The notes under the pieces: model-generated
Told to the model about the DNA's origin: nothing
The model's database searches: none
What the model saw: only the letters and a program-made list of their open reading frames with translations
Part shown: positions 51,234-60,069 of the stretch, piece by piece
Numbering within the stretch: position 1 is the first letter of the stretch
Layout of the letters: the number at the start of each line of letters is the position of its first letter
Translations under genes and position numbers: made by a program
Assembly (NCBI GenBank): GCA_023436065.1
Contig: JAEZKU010000064.1
Span: forward strand, 1 to 64,000
DNA length: 64,000 nt
DNA from: Bacillota bacterium
Lineage (GTDB): Bacteria > Bacillota > Clostridia > Lachnospirales > Lachnospiraceae
Direction: 5' to 3'

Positions 51234-53708
51234 ATGCTTCATGAAACATTGAACGGCAATTGGAAAATGAGAGAAGTAAGCCAAAACGATTGGCTTGTTG
51301 CAGAAATTCCGGGCTCTGTTATGTCCGCGCTGCTAAATCATGGGAAAGCGCCGGATCCTCATTATCGGTTGAATGAATATGAGGTAAGAGAATTATTTCG
51401 TAAGGATTATGAATTTGTCAGAGATTTTACCGTTTCTGAGGAACTCTTCGAAAAGGAAAAAACTGAGCTGATCTGTTACGGGCTTGACACATTGGCAGAA
51501 ATTTATCTCAATGACAGCCTGCTTGCAAAGACCAATAATATGCATCGTACCTGGCGGTTTGAGTGCAAAGGCCTTCTGAACAGGGGAGAGAATCAGATCA
51601 GAATCGTATTCCGGGCTCCGATTACCTATATCGAAAGCTATGAACCCGGAGAACATAAGGAAATCAGCTATATTGCGGCCGGTGCCATGAAGGGCAACCA
51701 ATACTTAAGAAAAGCCCATTGTATGTTTGGCTGGGACTGGGGCGCTCAGCTGCCGGATGCGGGAATCTGGCACGATATCGAATTGATTGGTTATAGTGAG
51801 GGAAGAATTGAGGAGGTGGAGATACTCCAAACTCACAGGAAGGATCAGGTTGAGCTAAGGATTAACAGTGAGCTTACGTTGCTATCGACCGGGAGCTTTA
51901 TGTTGGAGTACACTCTGACAACACCTGCGAATAAGGAAATGATATATCATATGCCGGTGGAGGGTGGCAGAAGTAGTTATTCTATAATTGTAGAACAGCC
52001 TCAGCTTTGGTGGCCAAACGGTTACGGTGAGCAACCACTCTATCATTTGTCAGTGGTTCTTAAAAATAAGGATTTGCTGCTGGATCATAAAGAGTTTACT
52101 CTTGGACTAAGAACAATGACAATCAGTCAGGAGAAGGATGAATGGGGCTCCGAATTTGCTTTCATGGTGAACGGCATCAAAATTTTTGCCAAAGGAGCGG
52201 ATTATATTCCGGAGGATCTGGTGTATTCCAGAATAACCAGGGACAGGATAGAGTATCTTCTTGACAGCTGCGTCAGAGCAAACTTCAATTGCGTCAGGGT
52301 ATGGGGCGGAGGCTATTATCCCTCTGACACCTTCTATGATATTTGTGACGGGCTGGGTCTGATCGTTTGGCAGGATCTGATGTATGCCTGCAATGTCTAT
52401 GATCTGACCAGGGAGTTCGAAGAGAATATCATTGAAGAAACCAGGGATAATGTAAAGCGCATCAGGCATCATGCCTCGCTGGGTCTGTGGTGCGGAAATA
52501 ATGAGCTTGAATCAGCCTGGTACGTATGGCCTGATTTCCAACCCCATTCGGCACAACTTCGTGCGGACTATATCAAGCAGTTTGAATATGTATTACCCAA
52601 GGCAGTGGAAGAGTCTGATCATGCCACCTTCTTCTGGCCCTCCTCACCCTCCTCGGGCGGTTGTTTTGATAACCCCATCGATGAAAACAGGGGAGATACT
52701 CACTATTGGGACGTATGGCATGGATTAAAGCCCTTTGAAGATTACAGGAATTATTACTTCAGATTTTGCTCCGAATTCGGATTCCAATCCTTCCCGTCCA
52801 TTAAGACGGTCAATACATTTACTGAGGAAGAGGACCGGAACATCTTCTCACGCGTGATGGAAAGTCATCAGAAAAATGCAGCGGCAAACGGGAAGATGCT
52901 CTATTACCTATCTGAGAATTTCCTGTATCCCAAGGATTTTGAAAGCTTACTCTATGTCACACAGGTTCTTCAGGGCATGGCAATCAAATTCGGAGTGGAG
53001 CATTGGAGAAGACACCGCGGACGCTGTATGGGTGCTGTTTACTGGCAGCTGAACGACGACTGGCCGGTTGCATCCTGGGCAAGTATAGACTATTACGGAC
53101 GCTGGAAGGCTTTGCATTACATGGCGAAGAATTTCTTTGCACCGGTTGCCGGAAGCATCGCCAGAACGGAGCATACGATTGAAGCCCATATCCAAAATGA
53201 GCGTATGGTTGCTAAGAACTGTAAGGTGGTCCTAACCTTGAGAAGGATGGACTTTACAGTCCTGAAGCAGGATACCTTTGAAGCTGTCATCCCTGCTTTA
53301 ACAGCCATGAAGCTCGGAGAAAGAGATTATACGGATTTGATTTCCGGCATAGAGGAGCAGGTATTCGTGGAAGCGGTATTTACAGATGAGGATGGATATC
53401 AGAGTACGGAAGTCGAGCCCTTCGTGAGATTTAAGCATCTGTCACTGGAAAAAGCAAAGCTATGTGTTAAGGTGACCGAGGAACAGGAGGAGTTTGTGCT
53501 GGAGGTTGCTTCAAATCGTCTGGCATGCTTTGTAGAGCTTGATTTTGAAGATGCAGATGCAATTTTCAGTGACAACTATTTCAACCTTACAAGCGGGAAT
53601 CCAAAGATAGTCAGACTCAGAAAATCCGATATTCAGGGCTCGCAATTTAGCAGCACGAAGGATTTGGAACAAAGGCTTAAGGTTCGTTCTCTTAAGGATA
53701 CCTATTAA
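51234..53708 (+). CDS. Beta-mannosidase, glycoside hydrolase family 2
   Basis: An 824-residue cytoplasmic exo-enzyme (no signal peptide) that removes mannose from the non-reducing end of manno-oligosaccharides. N-terminal sugar-binding domain (1-170, with WRFECKGLLNRGENQIRI), an immunoglobulin-like domain, then the TIM barrel. The acid/base glutamate lies in LWCGNNELESAW and the nucleophile in FCSEFGFQSFPS. QLWWPNGYGEQPLY and VRVWGGGYYPSDTFYD are typical of the family. AAGGAG is 9 nt before the ATG at 51234. It is divergent from the ROK kinase across a 249-bp AT-rich gap. Confidence 0.92.
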   Translation: MLHETLNGNWKMREVSQNDWLVAEIPGSVMSALLNHGKAPDPHYRLNEYEVRELFRKDYEFVRDFTVSEELFEKEKTELICYGLDTLAEIYLNDSLLAKTNNMHRTWRFECKGLLNRGENQIRIVFRAPITYIESYEPGEHKEISYIAAGAMKGNQYLRKAHCMFGWDWGAQLPDAGIWHDIELIGYSEGRIEEVEILQTHRKDQVELRINSELTLLSTGSFMLEYTLTTPANKEMIYHMPVEGGRSSYSIIVEQPQLWWPNGYGEQPLYHLSVVLKNKDLLLDHKEFTLGLRTMTISQEKDEWGSEFAFMVNGIKIFAKGADYIPEDLVYSRITRDRIEYLLDSCVRANFNCVRVWGGGYYPSDTFYDICDGLGLIVWQDLMYACNVYDLTREFEENIIEETRDNVKRIRHHASLGLWCGNNELESAWYVWPDFQPHSAQLRADYIKQFEYVLPKAVEESDHATFFWPSSPSSGGCFDNPIDENRGDTHYWDVWHGLKPFEDYRNYYFRFCSEFGFQSFPSIKTVNTFTEEEDRNIFSRVMESHQKNAAANGKMLYYLSENFLYPKDFESLLYVTQVLQGMAIKFGVEHWRRHRGRCMGAVYWQLNDDWPVASWASIDYYGRWKALHYMAKNFFAPVAGSIARTEHTIEAHIQNERMVAKNCKVVLTLRRMDFTVLKQDTFEAVIPALTAMKLGERDYTDLISGIEEQVFVEAVFTDEDGYQSTEVEPFVRFKHLSLEKAKLCVKVTEEQEEFVLEVASNRLACFVELDFEDADAIFSDNYFNLTSGNPKIVRLRKSDIQGSQFSSTKDLEQRLKVRSLKDTY

Positions 53709-53790
53709 TCCCTATAAAGCATGATAACCTGTTGCTTCCGGCATACTCGAGGCATATGTCGGCTTTAGGATATATCACGCAGTAAAAAAT

Positions 53791-53820
53791 AAGGCTGTGC
53801 GTTCATTCGCACAGCCTTTT
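53791..53820. terminator. Bidirectional terminator between beta-mannosidase and nrdR
   Basis: AAGGCTGTGCG pairs exactly with CGCACAGCCTT around a TTCATT hexanucleotide; T-rich on one side and A-rich on the other, between convergent genes. Confidence 0.85.
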
Positions 53821-53831
53821 ATACATATGAA

Positions 53832-54293
53832 TTAATGCTTATCGGTATCAAGGATTTTCTTCAGCTCATCCATAAAGGTGCTGACATCCTTAAATTCGCG
53901 GTAGACCGAAGCGAATCGAACATAGGCAACCGGGTCCAGATCCTTTAATTTATCCATTAAGATTTCTCCGATGACATGGCTGGGGATCTCTTTATCTTCC
54001 CTATTGAAGATCGTGTTTTCTACATCATCTACCAAAGCGGTGATCTGGTCAACTGATATCGGCCGCTTATGACAGGAACGGAATACACCCGCCTCAATTT
54101 TAGAACGGTCATAGGGTTCACGGTTATTATCCTTCTTTATTACAACCAGCGGAATTGCCTCTACCTTTTCGTAGGTGGTAAATCTGCGCTGACATTCATC
54201 GCACTGACGGCGCCTTCTGATTGAATTGTTATCATCAGCAGGTCTCGAATCTATAACTCTTGTATTGTCCTTACTACAAAAAGGGCACTTCAT
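53832..54293 (-). CDS. nrdR: Transcriptional repressor NrdR
   Basis: A 153-residue repressor of ribonucleotide reductase genes. A zinc ribbon with C3, C6, C31 and C34 (MKCPFC and RQCDECQRRF) is followed by an ATP-cone (about 49-139) that senses ATP/dATP. Length and all motifs are normal. No nrd gene lies in the window. Confidence 0.95.
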   Translation of the reverse strand: MKCPFCSKDNTRVIDSRPADDNNSIRRRRQCDECQRRFTTYEKVEAIPLVVIKKDNNREPYDRSKIEAGVFRSCHKRPISVDQITALVDDVENTIFNREDKEIPSHVIGEILMDKLKDLDPVAYVRFASVYREFKDVSTFMDELKKILDTDKH

Positions 54294-54433
54294 AGTAATA
54301 TCCTCCTAAGTCATTCGTCATCAATCCTGTGTCTTTTGAAGCACATTCTGACAAGTCCTTGATATAACTTGATTATATTGAAGTTTTTCCAAACGGTCAA
54401 GAAAATTATTACACATTATTTCAAAATTTGATA

Positions 54434-54691
54434 CTATCCGATTTTAACCAGACATTTATCCAAATCTACATCAACTAATATGATATCTACTCCAATCTGC
54501 TTAATGTGGCTCTTACTGATAACATACTCGTGATCCCTGCCGAGGATGCCCCATACTTTGCAAGGGCCGGGAATAATGATATGCGTAATACAGCCGGTGC
54601 AGATATCGATCTCCACATCACACACATAACCAAGTCGAACGCAGTCCCTGCAGTTAATCACTTCTTTTTCTCGCAGTTCACAAAAACGCAT
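54434..54691 (-). CDS. ylmC: YlmC/YmxH family sporulation protein
   Basis: An 85-residue PRC-barrel-like protein of the YlmC/YmxH sporulation family: MRFCELREKEVINCRDCVRLG, then a GYVCDVEID core. Five cysteines occur in 85 residues. The exact role is unknown. The ATG at 54691 is preceded by GGGTGG; the frame continues upstream to 54754 without a better site. A CATATAAT element typical of sigma-E -10 regions lies 28 nt upstream. Confidence 0.82.
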   Translation of the reverse strand: MRFCELREKEVINCRDCVRLGYVCDVEIDICTGCITHIIIPGPCKVWGILGRDHEYVISKSHIKQIGVDIILVDVDLDKCLVKIG

Positions 54692-54718
54692 ATGACCACC
54701 CATTAGTATTCTTGGTTT

Positions 54719-54726
54719 ATTATATG
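54719..54726 (-). promoter_or_regulatory. Candidate sigma-E -10 element of ylmC
   Basis: On the minus strand this reads CATATAAT, matching the sigma-E -10 consensus, 28 nt before the ylmC start. The -35 (ATAGAAT, about 14 nt upstream) is weak. Confidence 0.4.
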
Positions 54727-54763
54727 CGGACTTTTCGGAAATTCTATCCCTCATTTGCCATAG

Positions 54764-54792
54764 GTGACAAAAAAAAACTTATGTGGTATAAT
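54764..54792 (+). promoter_or_regulatory. Promoter of the membrane protein gene
   Basis: GTGACA at 54764-54769, a 17-bp spacer and a perfect TATAAT at 54787-54792. Transcription from about 54799 would carry the palindromic repeat in its leader. Confidence 0.55.
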
Positions 54793-54820
54793 AAGCCATA
54801 ATTTACATAATAAATTAAGG

Positions 54821-54910
54821 GTCAAAAGGTGCTTCGCACTTTTCCAGTTACAACAGATTGTCTTTGCAAGCTAGCTTGCAGAACAATACCGTAGGTGCTT
54901 TTTGACACTT
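54821..54910. repeat. Palindromic interspersed repeat, copy B
   Basis: A 90-bp relative of the repeat at 27231-27349. It begins GTCAAAAGGTGCTTCGCAC, has a central TGCAAGC-TA-GCTTGCA stem, and ends AGGTGCTTTTTGACACTT. The match to copy A is nearly exact over the first 27 bases and weaker in the middle. Copy B lies between a TATAAT promoter and the next gene. Confidence 0.72.
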
Positions 54911-54929
54911 TATGAAAATGGAGGTAAAT

Positions 54930-55625
54930 ATGTTACAGGCTATAGAGGATTTTTTACGTAACGGGGTAATGTTAAACTGGATTGCACCCATCTTAGGTAC
55001 CATCATGGGAGCAATTGCTATAAAATTGCTGATTGACAGATATAAAAGTAAATCAGTGATCAGTATCATTAATATCGCAAATAACCGTTTCGTGGATGCA
55101 ATCAGACCTTTCTTCATCGAAGAGATTGAGATTGACATGAAGATCGTCATAAATATCAGAAATGCAATCAAGAGGGAATATTGTGCGGACGATGACATGA
55201 TTTTCACCATCGAGCAGCTGAAGGAGCAGATCATCCTGGATATCTCGGAAACAAAATATCTTTCTGAGGAAAGAAAGAAACAGCTGATACATAATGTGTA
55301 TTCAAAATTTGATAATTTTCAGGCAGAGACCGATACGGATATCGTAGAGGAGCAGACAGAACTGATTAAATATGAGATCAACAAGCTTAGAGTGAACAAT
55401 TATTATTTGGCGATTATCTCTGTATTAATCATTGTAATGGCGATTATACTTATGATAAGCTATTTCTATACCATGAATTTCAATAACTTGTACTGGCTGA
55501 TCATTATCCTGCCCCTGGTCTTATTTATCGCTGAGATGATTACGGAGAATGTCGTGCAGAACAGTAGAATCAAGAAGAGCCTGGAGCATTATAAGACTGA
55601 GAAGACTGAAGTAAAGGTTGGTTAA
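54930..55625 (+). CDS. Membrane protein of unknown function
   Basis: A 231-residue protein I do not recognise. One membrane helix lies at about 15-35, then a charged, mostly helical cytoplasmic or external domain (36-155, rich in Glu, Lys and Ile), then two more helices at 158-180 and 187-205 and a basic tail. No enzyme motif is visible. The ATG at 54930 follows GGAGG by 6 nt. It stands alone, expressed through a leader holding a palindromic repeat. Confidence 0.7.
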   Translation: MLQAIEDFLRNGVMLNWIAPILGTIMGAIAIKLLIDRYKSKSVISIINIANNRFVDAIRPFFIEEIEIDMKIVINIRNAIKREYCADDDMIFTIEQLKEQIILDISETKYLSEERKKQLIHNVYSKFDNFQAETDTDIVEEQTELIKYEINKLRVNNYYLAIISVLIIVMAIILMISYFYTMNFNNLYWLIIILPLVLFIAEMITENVVQNSRIKKSLEHYKTEKTEVKVG

Positions 55626-55637
55626 CAGCAAACTTAA

Positions 55638-55710
55638 AATGCCGATTTCCGAAAGTGCCTCTGATCCGGATCTAACCGGACAGGGATACTAGTGAAACCG
55701 GCATTCTTTA
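55638..55710. terminator. Putative bidirectional terminator
   Basis: AATGCCGATTTC pairs with GAAACCGGCATT with one mismatch; a second pairing TCCGGAT/ACCGGA lies in the loop. It is between convergent genes and is T-rich after the plus-strand arm. Confidence 0.5.
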
Positions 55711-57009
55711 TATACTGTCCAATGGGATTTTTACGACCTCATACTGAGAATTTACTACCAACCATAACTGCGGATTATAGACCATGATACTCCAAATGCC
55801 CATACCGATTAATCCATGCTCGACTACTAATTCCATCAGTGCATTGTAACTTCTGGCATCGGTAAACCATACGATATGCTGGACCGGAAAACCAATGGTG
55901 TATTGATAATAGTTGAAATACGGTGACTGGGAGGGGGTATCAAATTGGATCGGGACGTTTAAATCCCGGGCTAAGCTTAGAGCCGCATCGATGGTTAAGG
56001 AATTACCAATCGTTCTGCCTTGTATAAAGGGTAGCGGCCAATCATATGCAAGAGTAGGCACTCCGATGATGCACTTATCAGGAGGAACACTCTGTAGTGC
56101 ATAATTGGTGAATGTGCTGATTTTCTGAATAGAAAATACGGGTGCGGGTGGAGTGCTGTTGGTTCCCCAGACAAATTCCAGAAATATAATTCCGCTCACC
56201 AGAGTGTTGATTACGGAATAATCAATCTGTTCAAAGGTTATCTCACCATTCATGCTTTGAATATTCGGATTGATGGATACAAATACGAGATATCCTTCTG
56301 CGATCAGACGAGTGGAGGCTTTGGCAAGAAATTTCTCATATAAGTTCTGGTTTGATGTATTCATAAAATTGAATATGAAGTTCACACCGGCATAACCCTT
56401 TGATTTTAATAAATCGATCAGGATCTCCAGCTGCTTGTTTTGAAATTCTTCATTCAGCAATAATTCATAGATAGCCTCAAGGTCCGGTTCACCCTGGGCA
56501 GAGAGGGTACTCAGCATAATGAGCGGTATCGTATCATATTCCTTCGCCAGACGTACGGTTTCTGTATCATCATAATAAGAAGAGATTTCTCCGTCCTTCC
56601 TGAATCTGTAATTGAAGACAGAAAGGTATGTCAGGTTTGGCAGGGTCTTTCTCAGCAGTTCCTCACTGATAAACGGATAACCATATCCATGCGTAGTAAT
56701 GGTACCACCGGTGTTGTAGCTGATTACAATTGTTTCTCCCGGATAGATCTGCTCCCTATTTGCGAGGAACGGATTGTTCCTCAATATTTGCATCACTGAT
56801 ACACCATAGGCAGCCGCGATACTCCCTAAGGTATCACCTTCCTGAACTGTATGAGTCTGAAGAGGATATACGATGACGATAGTCTGCCCGGGAACCAATT
56901 CATAGGGGTTGGTCAATTCGTTATCCTGTATAATTTTTTCAGTAGATACGCTATAGGCAGCAGCGATTGAATCAATTGTTTCACCCGGTTGTACGACATG
57001 AATCTCCAT
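55708..57009 (-). CDS. LysM / GH18-fold spore protein lacking catalytic acids (SleL-like)
   Basis: A 433-residue protein with two LysM peptidoglycan-binding modules (residues 3-48 and 52-97) and a GH18 barrel (about 105-425), the layout of the spore enzymes SleL/YaaH. The GH18 active-site strand normally reads DGxxxDxE. Here residues 205-214 read GYAGVNFIFN, so all three acids are replaced (A207, I212, N214). Hydrolysis by the standard mechanism is therefore unlikely; binding or a structural role in the coat or cortex is inferred. There is no signal peptide, usual for mother-cell coat proteins. A CATACAAT box upstream suggests sigma-E control. Confidence 0.85.
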   Translation of the reverse strand: MEIHVVQPGETIDSIAAAYSVSTEKIIQDNELTNPYELVPGQTIVIVYPLQTHTVQEGDTLGSIAAAYGVSVMQILRNNPFLANREQIYPGETIVISYNTGGTITTHGYGYPFISEELLRKTLPNLTYLSVFNYRFRKDGEISSYYDDTETVRLAKEYDTIPLIMLSTLSAQGEPDLEAIYELLLNEEFQNKQLEILIDLLKSKGYAGVNFIFNFMNTSNQNLYEKFLAKASTRLIAEGYLVFVSINPNIQSMNGEITFEQIDYSVINTLVSGIIFLEFVWGTNSTPPAPVFSIQKISTFTNYALQSVPPDKCIIGVPTLAYDWPLPFIQGRTIGNSLTIDAALSLARDLNVPIQFDTPSQSPYFNYYQYTIGFPVQHIVWFTDARSYNALMELVVEHGLIGMGIWSIMVYNPQLWLVVNSQYEVVKIPLDSI

Positions 57010-57036
57010 GGGTTACCTCAAAAATGTTCTTTATAC

Positions 57037-57067
57037 ATTGTATGTATGGAAATATAAGTATATTATC
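57037..57067 (-). promoter_or_regulatory. Candidate sigma-E promoter of the SleL-like gene
   Basis: On the minus strand CATACAAT (57037-57044) matches the sigma-E -10 exactly. GATAATAT, 15 bp upstream, is a partial -35. The -10 begins 28 nt before the start codon. Confidence 0.5.
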
Positions 57068-57164
57068 AAGGATTTTATTCTTGCATATCATTTCATCCTT
57101 TGCTATACTTCAAGCAGGTAAATGATTCCTTCTGAGCGGGAGAGGCTTAGGAAGGAGTAATAAG

Positions 57165-58697
57165 ATGTTCAGTAAAGCATTCAGTGCCGCAATCCATGGG
57201 ATTGACGGTTTGATCGTATCTGTGGAGGCGGATGTCAGTGATGGCCTTCCGCTATTTGATATGGTCGGTTATCTTGGTTCCGAGGTGAAGGAAGCAAGAG
57301 AGAGAGTAAGGATTGCACTGAAGAATTCCGGATACCAGCTGCCTGCGAAGCGTATCACAGTCAATCTGTCTCCTGCAGATATCCGTAAGGAAGGTACCGC
57401 CTTCGATCTGCCGGTAGCAATCGCAATTCTGACGGCCTTTGGCCATCTGCCCGAAGAGTATTTGAAGGATACTTTAATCATCGGGGAACTCAGCTTGAAC
57501 GGTAATGTGAATAAAGTGAACGGGGTCCTGCCCATTGTATATTCCGCAAAGATGCAGGGCTTTCAAAGGTGCGTCGTTCCGATGGAAAATGTCAAAGAGG
57601 GGGCTGTTGTGGAGGGGATTCTCACCTATGGAGTCCGGACACTTTTGGAAGCAGTAGAGCTTCTGTGCGGTCGGGGAGAGCACACGCCAGAGAAGGTTGA
57701 TGCAGGTGAACTGTTTACCACCAAGGAGAACGAAGAGGGAATCGATTTCTCAGAGGTTGCCGGTCAGCTGGCGGCAAAGAGAGCAATCGAAATAGCAGCC
57801 TCAGGGATGCACAATATCCTGATGATCGGACCGCCCGGTGCCGGAAAAACAATGCTGGCCAAGCGGATACCCACGATTTTGCCGAAGCTCACCTTTGACG
57901 AAAGCATGGATATTTCAAAGATTTACAGTATTGCGGGATTAATGGGGGAGCAGGCACTGATTTCAAGAAGACCATTTCGAAATCCTCATCATTCCATTAC
58001 CACCACTGCCTTGGTTGGCGGTGGTCAGGTTCCTAAGCCCGGTGAAATCAGCCTGGCCCATCTGGGGGTCCTGTTTCTGGACGAGCTACCCGAATTTCAG
58101 AAGAGTACGATTGAAGTATTGAGACAGCCTCTGGAGGAAAAATCTGTCACAATCTCCAGATTAAGTGCTACCTACCGGTATCCTGCAGGCTTTATGCTGG
58201 TCGCTGCTGCTAACCCCTGTTCCTGCGGATATTATCCGGACCGTAGCCGATGCAGTTGCTCCATACCTATGGTAAGACGATATCTGGGCAAAATATCACA
58301 GCCCCTATTAGACCGGTTTGATATCTGTATCGAGGCATTACCAATGAATTATCAGGAGCTTTTACAAAAGGAAAAGCAGGAGACTTCGGCTGAGATCCGT
58401 AAAAGGGTTGAGGCTGCCAGAGAGCTTCAACTTAAGCGATATCAGGGTGAGAATATCTATTTTAATTCACAGCTTTCACCCAGGAGTATAAAGAAGTATT
58501 GTAAGCTTGGGCATAGGGAACAGGAGCTTTTAGAGGAAGCCTTTGTCAAGCTGAATTTCACCGCCAGGGCATATCACAGAATCCTGAGGGTGGCCAGGAC
58601 CATTGCTGATTTAGATCAAAGTGACAGCATCCGGATCAAGCATCTGAGTGAGGCAATCTGTTATCGCAGCATAGATCAGAAATATTGGGGAGAGTGA
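57165..58697 (+). CDS. comM: YifB/ComM-type Mg-chelatase-like AAA+ ATPase
   Basis: A 510-residue AAA+ protein. ComM acts as a branch-migration helicase during natural transformation. An N-terminal Lon-like domain (1-170) precedes Walker A GPPGAGKTMLAKR (about 223-235), FRNPHHSITTTALVGGG, Walker B FLDELPEF and a cysteine-containing AANPCSCGYYPD insertion, then the Mg-chelatase C-terminal part. It directly precedes dprA, another transformation gene, 10 bases apart. Whether this organism is naturally competent cannot be seen here. Confidence 0.9.
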   Translation: MFSKAFSAAIHGIDGLIVSVEADVSDGLPLFDMVGYLGSEVKEARERVRIALKNSGYQLPAKRITVNLSPADIRKEGTAFDLPVAIAILTAFGHLPEEYLKDTLIIGELSLNGNVNKVNGVLPIVYSAKMQGFQRCVVPMENVKEGAVVEGILTYGVRTLLEAVELLCGRGEHTPEKVDAGELFTTKENEEGIDFSEVAGQLAAKRAIEIAASGMHNILMIGPPGAGKTMLAKRIPTILPKLTFDESMDISKIYSIAGLMGEQALISRRPFRNPHHSITTTALVGGGQVPKPGEISLAHLGVLFLDELPEFQKSTIEVLRQPLEEKSVTISRLSATYRYPAGFMLVAAANPCSCGYYPDRSRCSCSIPMVRRYLGKISQPLLDRFDICIEALPMNYQELLQKEKQETSAEIRKRVEAARELQLKRYQGENIYFNSQLSPRSIKKYCKLGHREQELLEEAFVKLNFTARAYHRILRVARTIADLDQSDSIRIKHLSEAICYRSIDQKYWGE

Positions 58698-58707
58698 GGG
58701 GGCAGGC

Positions 58708-59826
58708 ATGGAGCATAATATTTATAACTATTGGTTATGTAACAGAAAGAACATCGGTCCGGTTAAAATCGATGCTTTGCTTCGGGTTTACGGCTGTGCT
58801 GAAGAAATATTTCACCTGTCGAAAGAAGCACTGGCGGGCTGTAAGGAGAGCTGCTTAAATGAAGCGGGGCAGAGGCTTTTTACGGACGAGGATATTGCTT
58901 CACTTTTTACCGCAAGAGATAGTGAGAAGCTGAAGGAAGAGTATCACATTCTTAAGGAGAAAGGAATACGCTTCCTAACAAAGGAGGATGAGGAATATCC
59001 TGATAAATTAAGATCAATCTATGCCGCACCCTTTTCCCTCTATGTGAAGGGCTCATTGCCTGCAAAAGGAAGCAAATGCCTTTCAGTGATTGGTGCCAGA
59101 GACTGTTCCCAATACGGAAGGGAGATGGCAAGATATCTTGCAGGGGCAGTTGCTAAAGAAGGAATTGCGGTCATAAGCGGACTTGCCAGAGGAATAGATA
59201 CCTATTCCCATCAGGGTGCCTTAAGTGCAGGAGGTCTAACCTATGCAGTGCTCGGATGCGGAATCGATACCTGTTATCCGAGGGAGAACATAGGACTTTA
59301 TATGGAAATACAACAGCAGGGCGGAATCCTGTCGGAATATGCACCGGGAATAAAACCCTTCGCAGGAAATTTCCCGATGCGTAATCGTATTATCAGTGGT
59401 CTCAGTGATGGAATCCTGATCATTGAAGCGAGAATGAAGAGTGGATCCCTGATTACGGTGGACATGGGACTGGATCAGGGGAAGGATATTTATGCTTTGC
59501 CGGGAAGAGCTACGGATCCTTTGAGTGATGGATGTAATAATCTGATTAAGCTTGGGGCAAAACCCGTGACTTCACCAAAGGACATCTTAGAGGATATGCT
59601 TCCCGGCTACCGGGAGGTGCCGGAGAAATCGAAGTCTGCCGGCGTGGGAGCAGAGGATGAGACCAAAAAAATCTTCTCCTGTCTGACTTCAGATCCGAAG
59701 CATATCGAGGAGCTTGCTCTTCTTACAGGCTTACGCATCGATCAGCTGATGGAGCAGCTTCTTATATTAGAGCTTCGAGGACTGGTTCGGCAGACGATGA
59801 AAAACTATTATTGTATTTCAAAATAA
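58708..59826 (+). CDS. dprA: DNA processing protein DprA
   Basis: A 372-residue protein that loads RecA on incoming single-stranded DNA. A helical N-terminal domain (1-75) is followed by the Rossmann-like DprA core with IGARDCSQYGREMARYLAG, SGLARGIDTYSHQGAL and FPMRNRIISGLS, then a winged-helix C-terminal domain from about 310. GGGGGCAGGC is the only weak ribosome site, so coupling to the preceding gene is likely. Confidence 0.93.
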   Translation: MEHNIYNYWLCNRKNIGPVKIDALLRVYGCAEEIFHLSKEALAGCKESCLNEAGQRLFTDEDIASLFTARDSEKLKEEYHILKEKGIRFLTKEDEEYPDKLRSIYAAPFSLYVKGSLPAKGSKCLSVIGARDCSQYGREMARYLAGAVAKEGIAVISGLARGIDTYSHQGALSAGGLTYAVLGCGIDTCYPRENIGLYMEIQQQGGILSEYAPGIKPFAGNFPMRNRIISGLSDGILIIEARMKSGSLITVDMGLDQGKDIYALPGRATDPLSDGCNNLIKLGAKPVTSPKDILEDMLPGYREVPEKSKSAGVGAEDETKKIFSCLTSDPKHIEELALLTGLRIDQLMEQLLILELRGLVRQTMKNYYCISK

Positions 59827-59834
59827 GACAGCTT

Positions 59835-59878
59835 GCATTCTGGATATTAGTGGTATACAATATACCGGATGCTTTTTT
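59835..59878 (+). terminator. Terminator after dprA
   Basis: GCATTC pairs with GGATGC and an inner GG-ATAT with ATAT-CC with small bulges; six T residues follow. Confidence 0.6.
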
Positions 59879-60069
59879 GTCATAGCCATCGTTTATTGAT
59901 AGGAATTCCTTTCGGTAATTATGAACAAACTATGGACGAAATGAAAAAAAATTATAAACAGCTTGAAAATAAATAAGAAATAGTTTATGCTTCTTTTGTT
60001 TAGAACCAAGCATATGAAATTAATGTCTGATATCCAAACAGCAAAATAAGAAATGAGGGAATTACTAGA

